The notes under the pieces are model-generated. The model searched no databases, was not told the origin of the DNA, and saw nothing but the letters and a program-made list of their open reading frames with translations. Made by a program: the position numbers and the translations under genes. Shown in pieces: positions 9,960 to 19,984 of a stretch of DNA of 64,000 nucleotides. This stretch comes from Capsicum annuum (Eukaryota; Streptophyta; Magnoliopsida; Solanales; Solanaceae). Numbering within the stretch: the first letter of the stretch is position 1; the number at the start of each line of letters is the position of its first letter. The stretch is from the NCBI RefSeq assembly GCF_002878395.1, contig NC_061117.1, positions 224,080,841-224,144,840 on the forward strand, written 5' to 3'.

Positions 9960-11675
9960 CACTACTAAAAAAAGGAGAAAAATCGACTACGAAAATCTTT
10001 TTCCATTTTAAAAATTTATTATTATTTTATTTAAAATTGAAAAATTAATTTTAGGGGAAAAAAACGACCACTAGTGGTCGGTCTTTAATTAAATTAATAA
10101 ATTAATTTAATACAAATCCGACCACGGTCGGTTTTTGAATAGATTAATTAATTAATTAAATTAAAAATCTATCATCCGTGGTCGGTTTTTATTAAATTAA
10201 ATAAAACTACTTGTGGTCGATTTTCTGGAAATAGACCAAACACCGATCACACGTGGTCGATTTTCTGCAAAATTATGTCGAAAAACCAACCACAAGTGGT
10301 CGATTTTCTACAAAATAAATCAAAAAATCGACCACTTATGATTGTTTTTTTTAAGCATTTAAAAAAAAATTAAATTGCAAAACCCAAAAGTCCAAATATC
10401 AACCATATACAGCAGTATCCAACAACAAATTACAACAAAATATACAACAATATCCAAAAATCCAATTACAACAAATATACAGCAGTATCCAACAACAAAA
10501 AGTCATCATAGTTTCAACAAAAATCAACCATAGGTTCAACAACAATAAAAAAAAAACAAATGAGTACGAATAAAGTACAACCATAGTTTCAAACAACAAA
10601 ATGTCAAAAACATACAAAAATCAAAACTAAAAGTCAGCATCATCGAATTCGTGCTCCTCTTCCATGTCCTCATCCATGCTGAAATCATCGAGCAGGCCTA
10701 GACCTTTTGCAGCCCAAACTGCATCACCAGGACACAGAGGAATAACCCCTGCAGTCTGAATGAAAGAACTGAATTGTTGCTGCAACTTTCTGAATTGTGA
10801 TGTTGTTGCCTTCTCCGCCTTCTTTTGCCTCTCTCTCTATTGAGCAAGCTCTTCAGTGAGTTGAGAAACCGTATTTTGTAATCTTTCAATAGTTTTTGTA
10901 TCAACCGAAGAGCTAGAGTATGCAGGGCCAGACGAACTCCTAATACTATCGCCAAAATATTGTGTGGGTATCCGTAGAAATTGCCTCTATTTACAGGACC
11001 CGAAGCTTGTTTCAATAGCTCATTCCATACATAATCGGGTATTGGGTCACCCTAACTTTCGGGAGGCTGACTACTACGATATTCACCAACAAGACGCATA
11101 AATTCGTCCTATATTCAAAGTAAAGTTAATACTAACAGTCAAGTGGTTGGTTTAAAAAGTATTTTAATTAATTTTTTTAAAAAGTATTTTTAAAAACCTA
11201 ACACAAGTGGTCGATTTTTTTAAAAAGTATTTTTAGAAACCTACCACAAGTGGTCGGTTTTTAAAATATTTTTTAATTAATTTTTTAAAAAAAAAACGAC
11301 CACAAATGATGTTTTTTTTAAAATATAATTAAAAAATATTTTAAAAACCTACCACAAGTGATCGTTTTTAAAAATATTTTTTAATTAATTTTTTTAAAAA
11401 ACCGACCACAAGTGATTGTTTTTTAAAAATATTTCTTAATTATATTTTTTAAAAAAAAACGATCATAAGTGGTCGGTTTCATTATTTTTTTAAAATTTTT
11501 ATTTGTTAAATAAATAATAATCATTATTAAAATTATTGTAATAATTATTTTAATTTTTTAAAATATAAAATCGATCACTTATGATCGTTTTTAAAAAAAA
11601 TAATAAAAAAATTTGAAAAACCGACTATGTGTGGTCCATTTTTCGTGGTTGGTTTTACCGACTTTTCTAGTAGTG
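9960..11675. mobile_element. Non-autonomous CACTA (En/Spm) transposon
   Basis: The ends are CACTACTAAAAAAAGG and, inverted, CACTACTAGAAAAGTCGG, the diagnostic CACTA termini. Both subterminal regions are packed with many copies of the palindromic motif GACCACAAGTGGTCGG and variants; such subterminal repeats bind the TNPA-type protein in this superfamily. Flanking bases are TAT (left) and ATA (right), so a clean 3-bp target duplication is not visible. About 1.7 kb long, with only a decayed coding remnant inside. Confidence 0.9.
10620..11105 (-). pseudogene. Decayed coding remnant inside the CACTA element
   Basis: On the minus strand, joined across one or two frame changes, the segment reads as a hydrophilic protein piece: PIPDYVWNELLKQASGPVN and GNFYGYP, then a coiled-coil-like stretch IERLQNTVSQLTEEL, and an acidic end DDFSMDEDMEEEHEF. 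It has an in-frame stop after the coiled coil. The layout fits the plant En/Spm-type transposase-associated protein often found next to the CACTA transposase, but no catalytic domain is seen. Function is inferred from position only. Confidence 0.5.
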
Positions 11676-12027
11676 ATATTGTGGACGCATATCAAAGTTT
11701 TCATATAGCAGAAGAAAAGTTTTGCTAATTTAAATACCCCACTCCCAAAACCAACCGACAAAATCTGTGTCAAATCTTGAAGAGTTGAACTGCATGCAAA
11801 TTTTGTAACACACACGTTGTGGATGTTGTCCCTTTATAAGCTGGCTTTACCTGGAAATAATCAACAAGCATAATAGTCAATCGTAATTCAGAATAGCATA
11901 ATAATTAATTAACAAGCATAATTTTGAATCTAGAAAAAAAGGAAAGCAGATAGAGATTTAAACACTGCAACTCTTTAACATCTTCTAATACCATCATCAT
12001 CTTCCAGCAAATATTGATCAGCTTGCA

Positions 12028-12708
12028 TCTGCGTTTGGATTGAAATCAACTCGTACTCTTTGACCAGCAATAAAACCCCAATCATTCATCGAAAAATAGG
12101 CTTACACACAGTCCAACTTGTCCTGAAACTCAACGTAACCATAGCAGAGGCTATATCCAAGTCTTGCCATCTTTAAAAACTTGAGCAGTTATCACTGTTC
12201 CAAACAAGGAGAAGATTATATACAGGTCTGCGGTTTCAACTGTCTGATTCAAATTATAAACCCAAAGCAGATTGTAGAAGTCTTTCAACTCAGGAATATA
12301 AGGAAGCTACCCCTCTAAAGTTTCTTCATCTTCCACCGCTCCATCATGTTGAGCCTCTTTACCATCGTGTTTGCTATCATGTTTCATCTCATCATGCAAA
12401 CCAAGAGCCTGTTTACCACCCTGTTTCATCTCATCATGCAAAACAACAGCCTGCTTACTATCGTGTTTCATCTCATCATACAAAACAAGAGCCTGCTTAC
12501 TATCGTGTTTCATCTCATCATGCAGAACAAAAGCCTGTTTACCATCATGTTTCATCTCATCATGCAGAACAAGAGCCTCTTTACCATCGTGTTTCATCCT
12601 CATCATGCAAAACAAAGAGCATGCTTACCATCGTGTTTCATCTCACCTTGAAAAACAAGAGCCTGCTTACCATCATTGTCTTTCACATCTGAACTTCTCA
12701 TCGTCATA
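12028..12708 (-). pseudogene. RRM protein pseudogene with N-terminal 14-residue repeats
   Basis: Minus-strand reading starts at MTMRSSDVK (12708) and enters about eight 42-bp units, each encoding a variant of HDGKQALVLHDEMK. Two single-base insertions near 12600-12625 split the repeat region. After EDEETLEG a TAG is followed by a full RNA-recognition motif: LWVYNLNQ (RNP2), ETADLYIIFSLFGTVITAQV, a frameshift, YSLCYGYVEF (RNP1), a TAA, and GQRVRVDFNPNADAS, then TGA. The RRM most resembles that of nuclear cyclophilins of the PPIL4/CYP59 type, but other RRM families are possible. Several independent lesions and no visible introns suggest a processed or captured copy. Confidence 0.75.
12320..12700. 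repeat. 42-bp coding minisatellite
   Basis: About eight units, e.g. ACCATCGTGTTTCATCTCAT plus CATGCAAAACAAGAGCCTGC. The 42-bp length preserves frame, so the repeat encodes a 14-residue unit on the minus strand. Some units carry GATT/GACA-type substitutions and two carry one-base insertions. Confidence 0.88.
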
Positions 12709-13705
12709 GCGGAATAAGGACGGGTTTTCCGGTGAACGCAGAGAAAGGGAAGGAGAGGGGACTAATTGTAATGTAATTTACGAACAAGGGGTATTGTGAT
12801 CTATCTATAAGAAGAAAAAAAAAAGAAACCAAAAACGTTAAGTCGGTTAAAAGGGTAGTACTAAAATAATTTGGATACCAAAAAAAAAAAAAAAGTGAAA
12901 CGGTGGGAAAGTAAAAGCCTAACCCAAATATAATTTAGGCAGTAAAAAGAATTAAGAGGTAAAAAAGTAAAGCTGAAAAAGAAAGTTAAGACGGTGAAAA
13001 TATAAAAGCCCAATTCTACTATAGTTCATATTTATAAAATTTGCATATACTTATTCTATTCTTTTTGGACTCTATTTTATTAAGATTACAGTATTATATT
13101 ATGGTATAACTTTTTTACGCCATCAGATAGCAATGACATGCTGCCATGGGTAAGCAAACAAAATTTCCCCCTAATTTTTCTCCCTTAAAATCGTCGTCTC
13201 TATGATAATCCACTTCTTGTCATTTGTCATTATAATAATATTTTAGAAAATTACTTAAATTATTTTTGATTGATTAAAATTATTTTATGGCCAAGTACTT
13301 TCATTTTTACTTTTTGATGATCCACTTGTTGTGAATATAATAATATTTTTAAAAATTAATTAAATTATTTTTTGATTGATTAAAATTACACTTTTATTTC
13401 TACTTTTTGATGGTTGAGTATTTTAATTATTTTGTTGTCGAGTTCTTTTTTTTCTTAATAGCCAAAAAATTTAATTACTTTGTGATTAAATAGAGTTAAT
13501 TTTTGCTAAACACATTTGATAACACCAAAAAAACATTCTTCCTGTCTTTCTTCTCTTCTGACATTCCTATTTTCTCTCACCCCAAGACTTACATCTCACC
13601 CATGCTAAGTAAAACGCTCTGACCTCTTAAAAAAATAGTGTAGACATAGATTAAGTAATTTCTAATAGAGGTGATTTTATATCCAAAGTTCAAATCCAAA
13701 ACTTT
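12709..13705. other. AT-rich gene-free stretch with a short duplication
   Basis: No coding similarity. About 13208-13310 and 13318-13410 are an imperfect tandem duplication (TGATTGATTAAAATTA and ACTTTTTGATG occur in both). The rest is low-complexity AT DNA. Confidence 0.45.
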
Positions 13706-13710
13706 TAGGA

Positions 13711-14235
13711 TTCGTTTGGCCATAAAAAATATTATTGTTTTTTTTTTGGAAAATTTTTGTACTTTATTAAAGTTGTGATGTTTGATCATAAAAATTTTTA
13801 AAATTATTTTGGAATTGTTTTCTGATTCCAACTCCAATTCTAACTTATATTATTATGACATATAACTCTAATTTTAAAATTTTTTACACAAAACCCTCAA
13901 AATGTTTAAAAGTTTTAAGTGTTTAGTTATTGAAGCAATTAATGATGATTTTTTTTCATAATTGTTGATTGAACGTGATTAATACAAAAATATCACTATC
14001 TTTCGGCTGACATTGCATCTAAGATATTTTTGTATTATCTTTTTCAATTTTGTTTCAACTCTATCTTTCTTCGATTTTTGCATTTCGGCTAGTTGAATAT
14101 TTTTGCATGTTAGTAGGTAAATTAGTAGTTAGGATTCTGATAGTTTTTAAAAGTTGAGAGCATAAAATCATATTTAAAAAAAAAAAATTGAAAGTTTAAA
14201 AAAAAAAAAAAAAAGACATGGCCAAACACAACTTC
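13711..14235. mobile_element. MITE with TTTGGCCAT-type ends
   Basis: Left end TTCGTTTGGCCATAAAAA and right end ATGGCCAAACACAACTTC are inverted copies; the right end is preceded by an A-rich run. The interior is AT-rich and non-coding. The short TTTGGCCA terminus suggests a hAT-like MITE. The target duplication was not resolved. Confidence 0.5.
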
Positions 14236-14357
14236 AACTTACAAAATTCCTAATTTTCATTACCAAACGGTTACCTAATTAGTTAGAAATAGAAGGGTAC
14301 TTATGAGTCTATATAGTCTATAACTTTTATTAATGGTTATCTATATTTTGATTAGTA

Positions 14358-14400
14358 CTAGTTTGACCGCATATGCCTCACACGTGTAATATTTGATAAC
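14358..14400 (-). mobile_element. Helitron 3' terminus (minus strand)
   Basis: On the minus strand the sequence reads ACACGTGTGAGGCATATGCG, then GTCAAACTAG^T: a degraded hairpin about 11 bp before a CTAG end inserted before T, the Helitron signature. It is a diverged sister of the termini at 15789 and 17910. Confidence 0.6.
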
Positions 14401-14719
14401 TTAAAAGTATTATTACAAAAAATTTTAATAAAGTATAAAAGTTTAACAAATACATCATGCTCCCTTTCCATAATAAAAACAACTTTCTACACATGGTAAA
14501 CTAATGTCTAAAATCATAAACAAATTAAAGATCATAATCAATCCAACCTTAATATAGAAGGAACACTAAACATGTTTTTTACTCCATCACATTAAGTTGA
14601 CATATAATATATATAAATGATAGAAATTAGAATAATAATGTATAAAATTAATCATAAGAGAATACGAACCAGGAGCATGTATTCGATACAAGTACAATCC
14701 ATCTCTCTAGGATCTTTCT

Positions 14720-15030
14720 CAATAATGGTATTTCTTAAATTTTTCTTATTCTAACGTTTTTATATTTATTTCTAGATTTTTAAAATTCCCTTAAAATCAA
14801 ATTTAGTTGATTTAGAATTCTTAAACTATTGGAAAAAGTATTAGTCGTCATTAATTTTGATGAGTTCTAGTAAAAAAATGTTTTATCATAAATATATTTA
14901 ATTAAATTTTTAACCCTTAAATATTTTTAAAATAGTAAAAAGACGATTTTGTCTAAAGTAGAGACTTTTAATGAAGGGCAAAAAGTTCAAACAATATTTT
15001 TAAGGTCCTTTCACACTTTTAATAAATTAT
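14720..15030. repeat. Dispersed AT-rich repeat, copy 1
   Basis: About 300 bp containing TCAAATTTAGTTGATTTAG, GTCATTAATTTTGATGA and GAAGGGCAAAAAGTT. Related copies occur at about 18215-18575 and 19100-19350. The copies lie close to the Helitron-like ends and probably represent internal sequence of one Helitron family. Confidence 0.7.
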
Positions 15031-15112
15031 AGATATATATTATAGATAGATTATAAATAGATTATAGATAGATATAAATTATAGATATGGATATATATTT
15101 ATCTTAGGGTGT

Positions 15113-15547
15113 GTTTGGTATGAAGAAAGATATTTTCTGGAAGATGTTATCCAATTTTTTCATGTTTGGTTGGATTAAAGGTTTTGAAAAATGTTTTTTA
15201 AATTAACTTATTTTTCTCAAATCTAAGAAAAATGACCCCCCTTTAAAAAAATAAGGAAAACATTTTTCGAAACTCTCTTTCAACCTCACTTTTAAATTGA
15301 AATATTCATGCAACTCTCAAAATCACTCATCCCTACTTCGGCCCCCCAATCCCCTACTCCCACCCACCCCTACCACCCCATCCCCCCAAAAAATCAAATT
15401 ATTTTTTTACCTCATCCCCTACCCCCAAACCCAAACCCCAACTCCCTCACCTTACCAACTCCATCCTCCCTAAAAAAAAACAAAGTAGTTTTTTAAAATT
15501 TACTTTTTGAAAATTTTAAATTTTTTTATTACCCCCCCCCCACCCCC

Positions 15548-15582
<35 letters not shown>

Positions 15583-15780
15583 ATTAAAAAAAACTATTTC
15601 AAAGTTTATTCTTACCTCATCCCCTAACCCGAAACCAAACCCCTACTCCCATTAAAAAATTATTTATTTTTAAAAATTCAAACTTTTTTCTTTCCCTCTG
15701 CACCCGACCCCACGCCTACCAACCTCCCCTCCTTCCAAAAAAAATTATTTTTTTCTTACCCCACCCTCTAAATACATATT
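15113..15780. repeat. C-rich repeat with poly-C tract
   Basis: Starts GGTGTGTTTGGTATGAAG, a common terminus of short plant transposons, and continues into blocks of CCCCTACCCCC separated by AAAAAATTATTTTTTT. A nearly uninterrupted C run occupies 15532-15582. A 62-codon plus-strand ORF here (15308-15496) is rich in Pro/Thr/Asn solely because of composition and is not counted as a gene. The exact C-run length is likely unreliable in any assembly. Confidence 0.7.
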
Positions 15781-15788
15781 GTTTCTTA

Positions 15789-15832
15789 TTAGTCAAATAT
15801 ACGTACTTTGCACGTATGCTTCGCGTTAATTA
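15789..15832 (-). mobile_element. Candidate Helitron 3' terminus (minus strand), diverged
   Basis: Minus strand reads CGAAGCATACGTGCAAAGTA then CGTATATTTGACTAA^T: a short hairpin (TACGT/ACGTA) followed by CTAA before T. This fits the CTRR rule but the hairpin is weak. Confidence 0.45.
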
Positions 15833-16431
15833 ATAATAATTTTTTATAGAAAAATAAATTATTGTGTGTATATTAGAGTATTAAGTAAACATCTTTTTTT
15901 AAAAAATAACATAAAATTTTTAAGATAAAAACTATACTTAAAGAAAAATATAATAACTCATCACCACATTTTTCTCATTCGTTATTTTTCAAGAAGTAAT
16001 TTGTCAAAATCACTTTAACCATTTTTTGTTTTCTGTCATATTGTTGCAAAAAGGAATGATTCTCAATTTATAAAAATTCAAATTTAAAATTTTATCCTTC
16101 AAAGAAAGACACCAAACTATGAAAAAATTTATTTTTCTTTCATAAATTATTTAACATATTACTTCAAATAAACCTAAACACTTAATTCTAAACTATTGAC
16201 GTGACTAGATATTTTAAAGTAACTAGAATATAACTTTAGTTCATTCTATTTTACTTTTTGTTAACTTTACTATTTAAGACTTTCTCTGTGTTATTTTTTT
16301 TCATTTGTGTGTTCTAGTATAATTAATCTTACAACATGCATTATGGAATTAGTAATCCCTTTTTTCCATGCGCAAACAAATTATTAAAACAATAATTTTA
16401 TTTTTTTGAGCTAAAGTTATTTTTTTTTTTA

Positions 16432-16980
16432 TTGTCATATACTTTAGAATTCTTTAATTATTAATTATAGAGAAAATCATAAAGTCATAGTTTAACAATT
16501 CAAAATTTATAGAAAATATAACTGAAAAATATTTGGATATAAACCTTTAAGAAACTACACATCCCTGCAATACAAATAGAAAAAACAACAACAAAGATAT
16601 ATATTATCAATAGAAAAATCGAGAAAGATGAAGAATATTACACATATTTATTCTTTAAATTTTATTTACATCATCAAGAAACAAAAAAAAAATAAAATCT
16701 TGAACGACAGTAAAAAAGAGAAATTTATTCATCATATATTTTAAAATTCTTTAAAAAAAATAATAATAAAGTGATAGCCTGACAGTGCAAAATTTATAAA
16801 AAATATAAATGAAATACCTGATTATAAATTGTTGAGAATCTGTATATTCCTACAGCACAAATAAAAAAAAAATAGAGAAAGATGAAGAATAATATAAATA
16901 TTTATTATTTAATTTTTCTTTAGATCATCAAGAAATAAAGAAATCTTGAACGACGGTACCAACAAAGAGAAATTATAAAA
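16432..16980. repeat. Tandem duplication, about 270-300-bp unit
   Basis: Two imperfect copies (about 16432-16725 and 16735-16980) share CATATATTTTAGAATTCTTT-like starts, GAGAAAGATGAAGAAT, ATCATCAAGAAA and CTTGAACGAC. Non-coding, AT-rich. Confidence 0.75.
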
Positions 16981-17142
16981 ACATAATTTGTAATAAATGA
17001 AATCTACACATGACTGATAGAAAGAAAAATATAACATTGGAAAAATAATATCTTGTGAAAGGAATAATAATCAATTTATAGAAGTTTAATTTCTTTTTTT
17101 CTAAGAAAAGGATTCTTTAAATATGGAAAAAAATTATTTTTC

Positions 17143-17765
17143 TTTTGAAAAAAGTAATAACCAATTATGCTATTAAATTATTTAAGGTATTATGTTCATG
17201 AAAAATTTATATATAAATATAAATGCGTTAAAATAAGAAAAATTTAAGAAGTACCAACTTTTAAAAGTTTTAAGTAACTAATATATATTACAACATTAAT
17301 AATATTATAAAATAAAAGTTCCAAAAATAAAATTCTCCTCAAATTAAAATTCCTAAAGCTGCCGACTTAGTCAATTTTTTGTCCAAAAATAAAATCCCCC
17401 TTAAATTAAACTTTCAAAGTTGCCCTTATTTTACTTTTTATTTTATCATATATTTTAGAAAAAATATTCTTTTAAAAAAGTAACAATCAATTATGCTATT
17501 AAATTATTTAAGGTGCTATGTTCATGAAAAATTATATATAAATATAAATGCGTTAAAATAAGAAAAATTTAAGAAGTATCAACTTTAAAAATTTTAAATA
17601 ACTATTATATATTACAACACTAATAATATTATATAATAAAAGTTTCAAAAATAAAATTCTCCTCAAATCTGCCGACTTAGTCAATTTTTTTGTCCAAAAA
17701 TAAAATCCTCCTTAAATTTAACTTTCAAAGTTGTCCTATTCTTATTTTTTTATTTTATCATATAT
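17143..17765. repeat. Tandem duplication, about 310-bp unit
   Basis: Two copies (about 17143-17460 and 17470-17765) share AATTATGCTATTAAATTATT, ATAAATGCGTTAAAATAAG, CTGCCGACTTAGTCAATTTT and TTTTATCATATATTTTAG. The second copy lacks part of the AATTCCTAAAG segment. Non-coding; lies just inside the Helitron end at 17910. Confidence 0.85.
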
Positions 17766-17909
17766 TTTAGGAATTCTTAGTTTTTATATTTTAAGAATTA
17801 ATATTATAAATATAATTATATAATAAATTAATGATGTAAAAAAAGACTTTTAATGAATCACAAAAAGTTTAAATCACTTTGTAAGGGTTTTCACACTTTT
17901 AATATATTA

Positions 17910-17950
17910 CTAGTTTAATCGTACGTGCCTCGCACGTGTAACATTTGATT
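17910..17950 (-). mobile_element. Helitron 3' terminus (minus strand)
   Basis: Minus strand: a hairpin ACGTGC-GAG-GCACGT, then ACGATTAAACTAG^T. Hairpin plus CTAG ending before T is the canonical Helitron 3' end. The body would extend rightwards, toward 18-19.6 kb; the 5' TC end was not located. Confidence 0.78.
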
Positions 17951-18214
17951 ATTTCAAATTAAATAATTTTGCCTATTGCGGAGGTTTTTATTAAAGTTTA
18001 AAAGTTCTAATCATTTTTAAAAAACCTTCCACACTTTAATATAATAATGTAAATATAAATATATACACATATAAGTATGTTTTACCACCAGAAGTATCAA
18101 ATGGTTGAATGGGTCATTACTTTTGTATTTGTCATATAGTACAATTTTTCCTTGTTGCCACAGAATTATTGATCACATTCTTATTGAATATTTAATTTTT
18201 TTTTTAAATTTTGT

Positions 18215-19350
18215 GCTTCTTAAATTTTTCTTATTCTAATAGTTTTATATTTATTTTTAGATTTTTCAAATCTTCTTAAAATCAAATTTAGTTGATTTAG
18301 AATTCTTAAACTAATGAAAAAAGTCTTAGTTGTCATTAATTTTGATGACTTCTAATAAGAAAAGGTTTAACAATAAATATATTTAATTAATTTTTAACTT
18401 TTAAATTAGAAAAAAATAGTAAAATTCTGATGACTTTTAATGAGGAAAGGTTTTACTATAATAAATATATTTAATTAATTTTCAACCTCTTAAATATTAG
18501 AAAAAATAGTGAAAAATAATTTTGTCTAAGGTAAAAAATTTTAATGAAGGGCAAAAAGTTTCAACAATATTTCTGAGGCTCTTAGCTAATTAATTGCATA
18601 AATTTTAAAAATTACGTTGTCATAAGTTTAAAAAAATATTAAATCAAAATCAAACAAACAATTTTAAGTCAAAATCAGATAAACAAAGACGATATGTTTG
18701 AATGTGTTACCTTGTCCTAGCTTTAAGCCTCCTGACGAAGCTCTGAATGATAAAAGTAGATCACTGCAAAAAGCAAGTTTAGTACTCCTATATGACAAAT
18801 AAAGAGCTCCAGCAACAGGGCCAGTTGTTATTAAAAGATAACTTGAATCAAACTTGAAACAACTGAATCACAAGAAATGAAAAAAAAAAACGTAGGGTTT
18901 GCCGCTGAGAAGTTCAAAGTTGTTAGCACTCATGTGCTACATATGCAAAGAAAGGTTGGAGTACAAAAATAGATTAGATATAATGTAACACAAAAATTTA
19001 TACTGTTATTTATTTTAGGACTTCTTTTTCATACACAAAAATTTATACTGTTATTTATTTTAGGACTTCTTTTTCATACATACAAAAAAAAAGAAAACCT
19101 ACCAATATTAATTCTCCTATATTTTCTTTTACCTTATATTTTTAGGATTACTTACTTTTTTCCTCTATTTAGATTTAAATAGAAAAAAATGTCACGTGTC
19201 ATTAATTTTGATGACTTCTAATAAAGAAAGATTTTAGTATAAATATATTTAATTAATTTTTAACTCTTAAATATTAAAAAAAAATAGTGAAAAGGCAATT
19301 TTATCTAACTTTTAATAAAAGATAAAAAGTTCAAACACTTTTAATATATT
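18215..19350. repeat. Dispersed AT-rich repeat, copies 2 and 3
   Basis: Copy 2 (about 18215-18575) is close to the repeat at 14720-15030, including TCAAATTTAGTTGATTTAG and GAAGGGCAAAAAGTTT; copy 3 (about 19100-19350) is shorter. Between them, at 18987-19080, a 46-50-bp direct duplication (AAAATTTATACTGTTATTTA...CTTTTTCATAC) occurs. Non-coding except for the possible exon noted at 18719-18835. Confidence 0.65.
18719..18835 (-). pseudogene. Possible captured exon, unidentified
   Basis: On the minus strand an open stretch encodes LITTGPVAGALYLSYRS and DLLLSFRASSGGLKLGQ and ends AAG^GTAACA, a good splice donor. The base composition is less AT-rich than the surroundings, and it lies in Helitron-type DNA, which often carries gene pieces. 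I do not recognise the protein; the hydrophobic first half could be membrane-associated. Weak evidence. Confidence 0.3.
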
Positions 19351-19610
19351 ATACATATAAATATAGATATAGATTATAAATATAAATTATAGATATAAAT
19401 ATAAATATAGATTATAGAAATAGAGTATAGATTATAGATAGATATAGATATAGATTATAGATATAGATATAGATTATAGAAATAGAGTATAGATTATAGA
19501 TAGATATAGATATAAATATAGATTATAGATTATAGATATAAATATAGATTATAAATATAGATATAGATTATAAATTATATATAGATATAGATCATAAATA
19601 CATTAGGATC
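19345..19610. repeat. AT minisatellite (TATAGATATAGAT-type)
   Basis: Irregular tandem repeats of ATAGATTATAGATATAGAT and ATAAATATAGATT-like units for about 260 bp, ending about 130 bp upstream of the likely U2AF65 5' leader. A shorter relative lies at 15028-15095. Confidence 0.88.
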
Positions 19611-19984
19611 AAAATCTTATTTTTAATTAATTACAAGTTAAATATACTTAATCACATATTATACGGACTAAATTCATCGAGGGAATAAAAGTAGAATTAT
19701 CCCTAAAATAGTTCCCATTATAGAATCGTTTTTTGCTCCTTTCTCCTTTTTTCTGTCTCCGCTCACTTTTGTTTTCCCCTACACGTTTAACAGACCTTAG
19801 CAAGACAAACCGATCGCCGATCAATTTTGCGGGTCACTTCAAAACGTTTCCCGGTTCACCTCGCCGGAGCAGTTGAAGCTGTTGTCCGGTTCGTTCTGTT
19901 CTTTAAATAGTGAATGCGAAATTATATAATTAGTTGAAATTGGTTGAATTTTAGCATATTTTTGTAAGCAAAATTATGATGTGC

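Noticed and set aside
12346..12709. Plus-strand repeat ORFs (LFTIVFHLIMQNKS-type and SCKTRACLPSCFISS-type)
   Set aside because: Antisense of the 42-bp coding repeat; only the minus strand continues into an RRM.
15308..15496. Proline-rich 62-codon ORF
   Set aside because: Arises from C-rich simple sequence; no start context, conservation or other gene sign.
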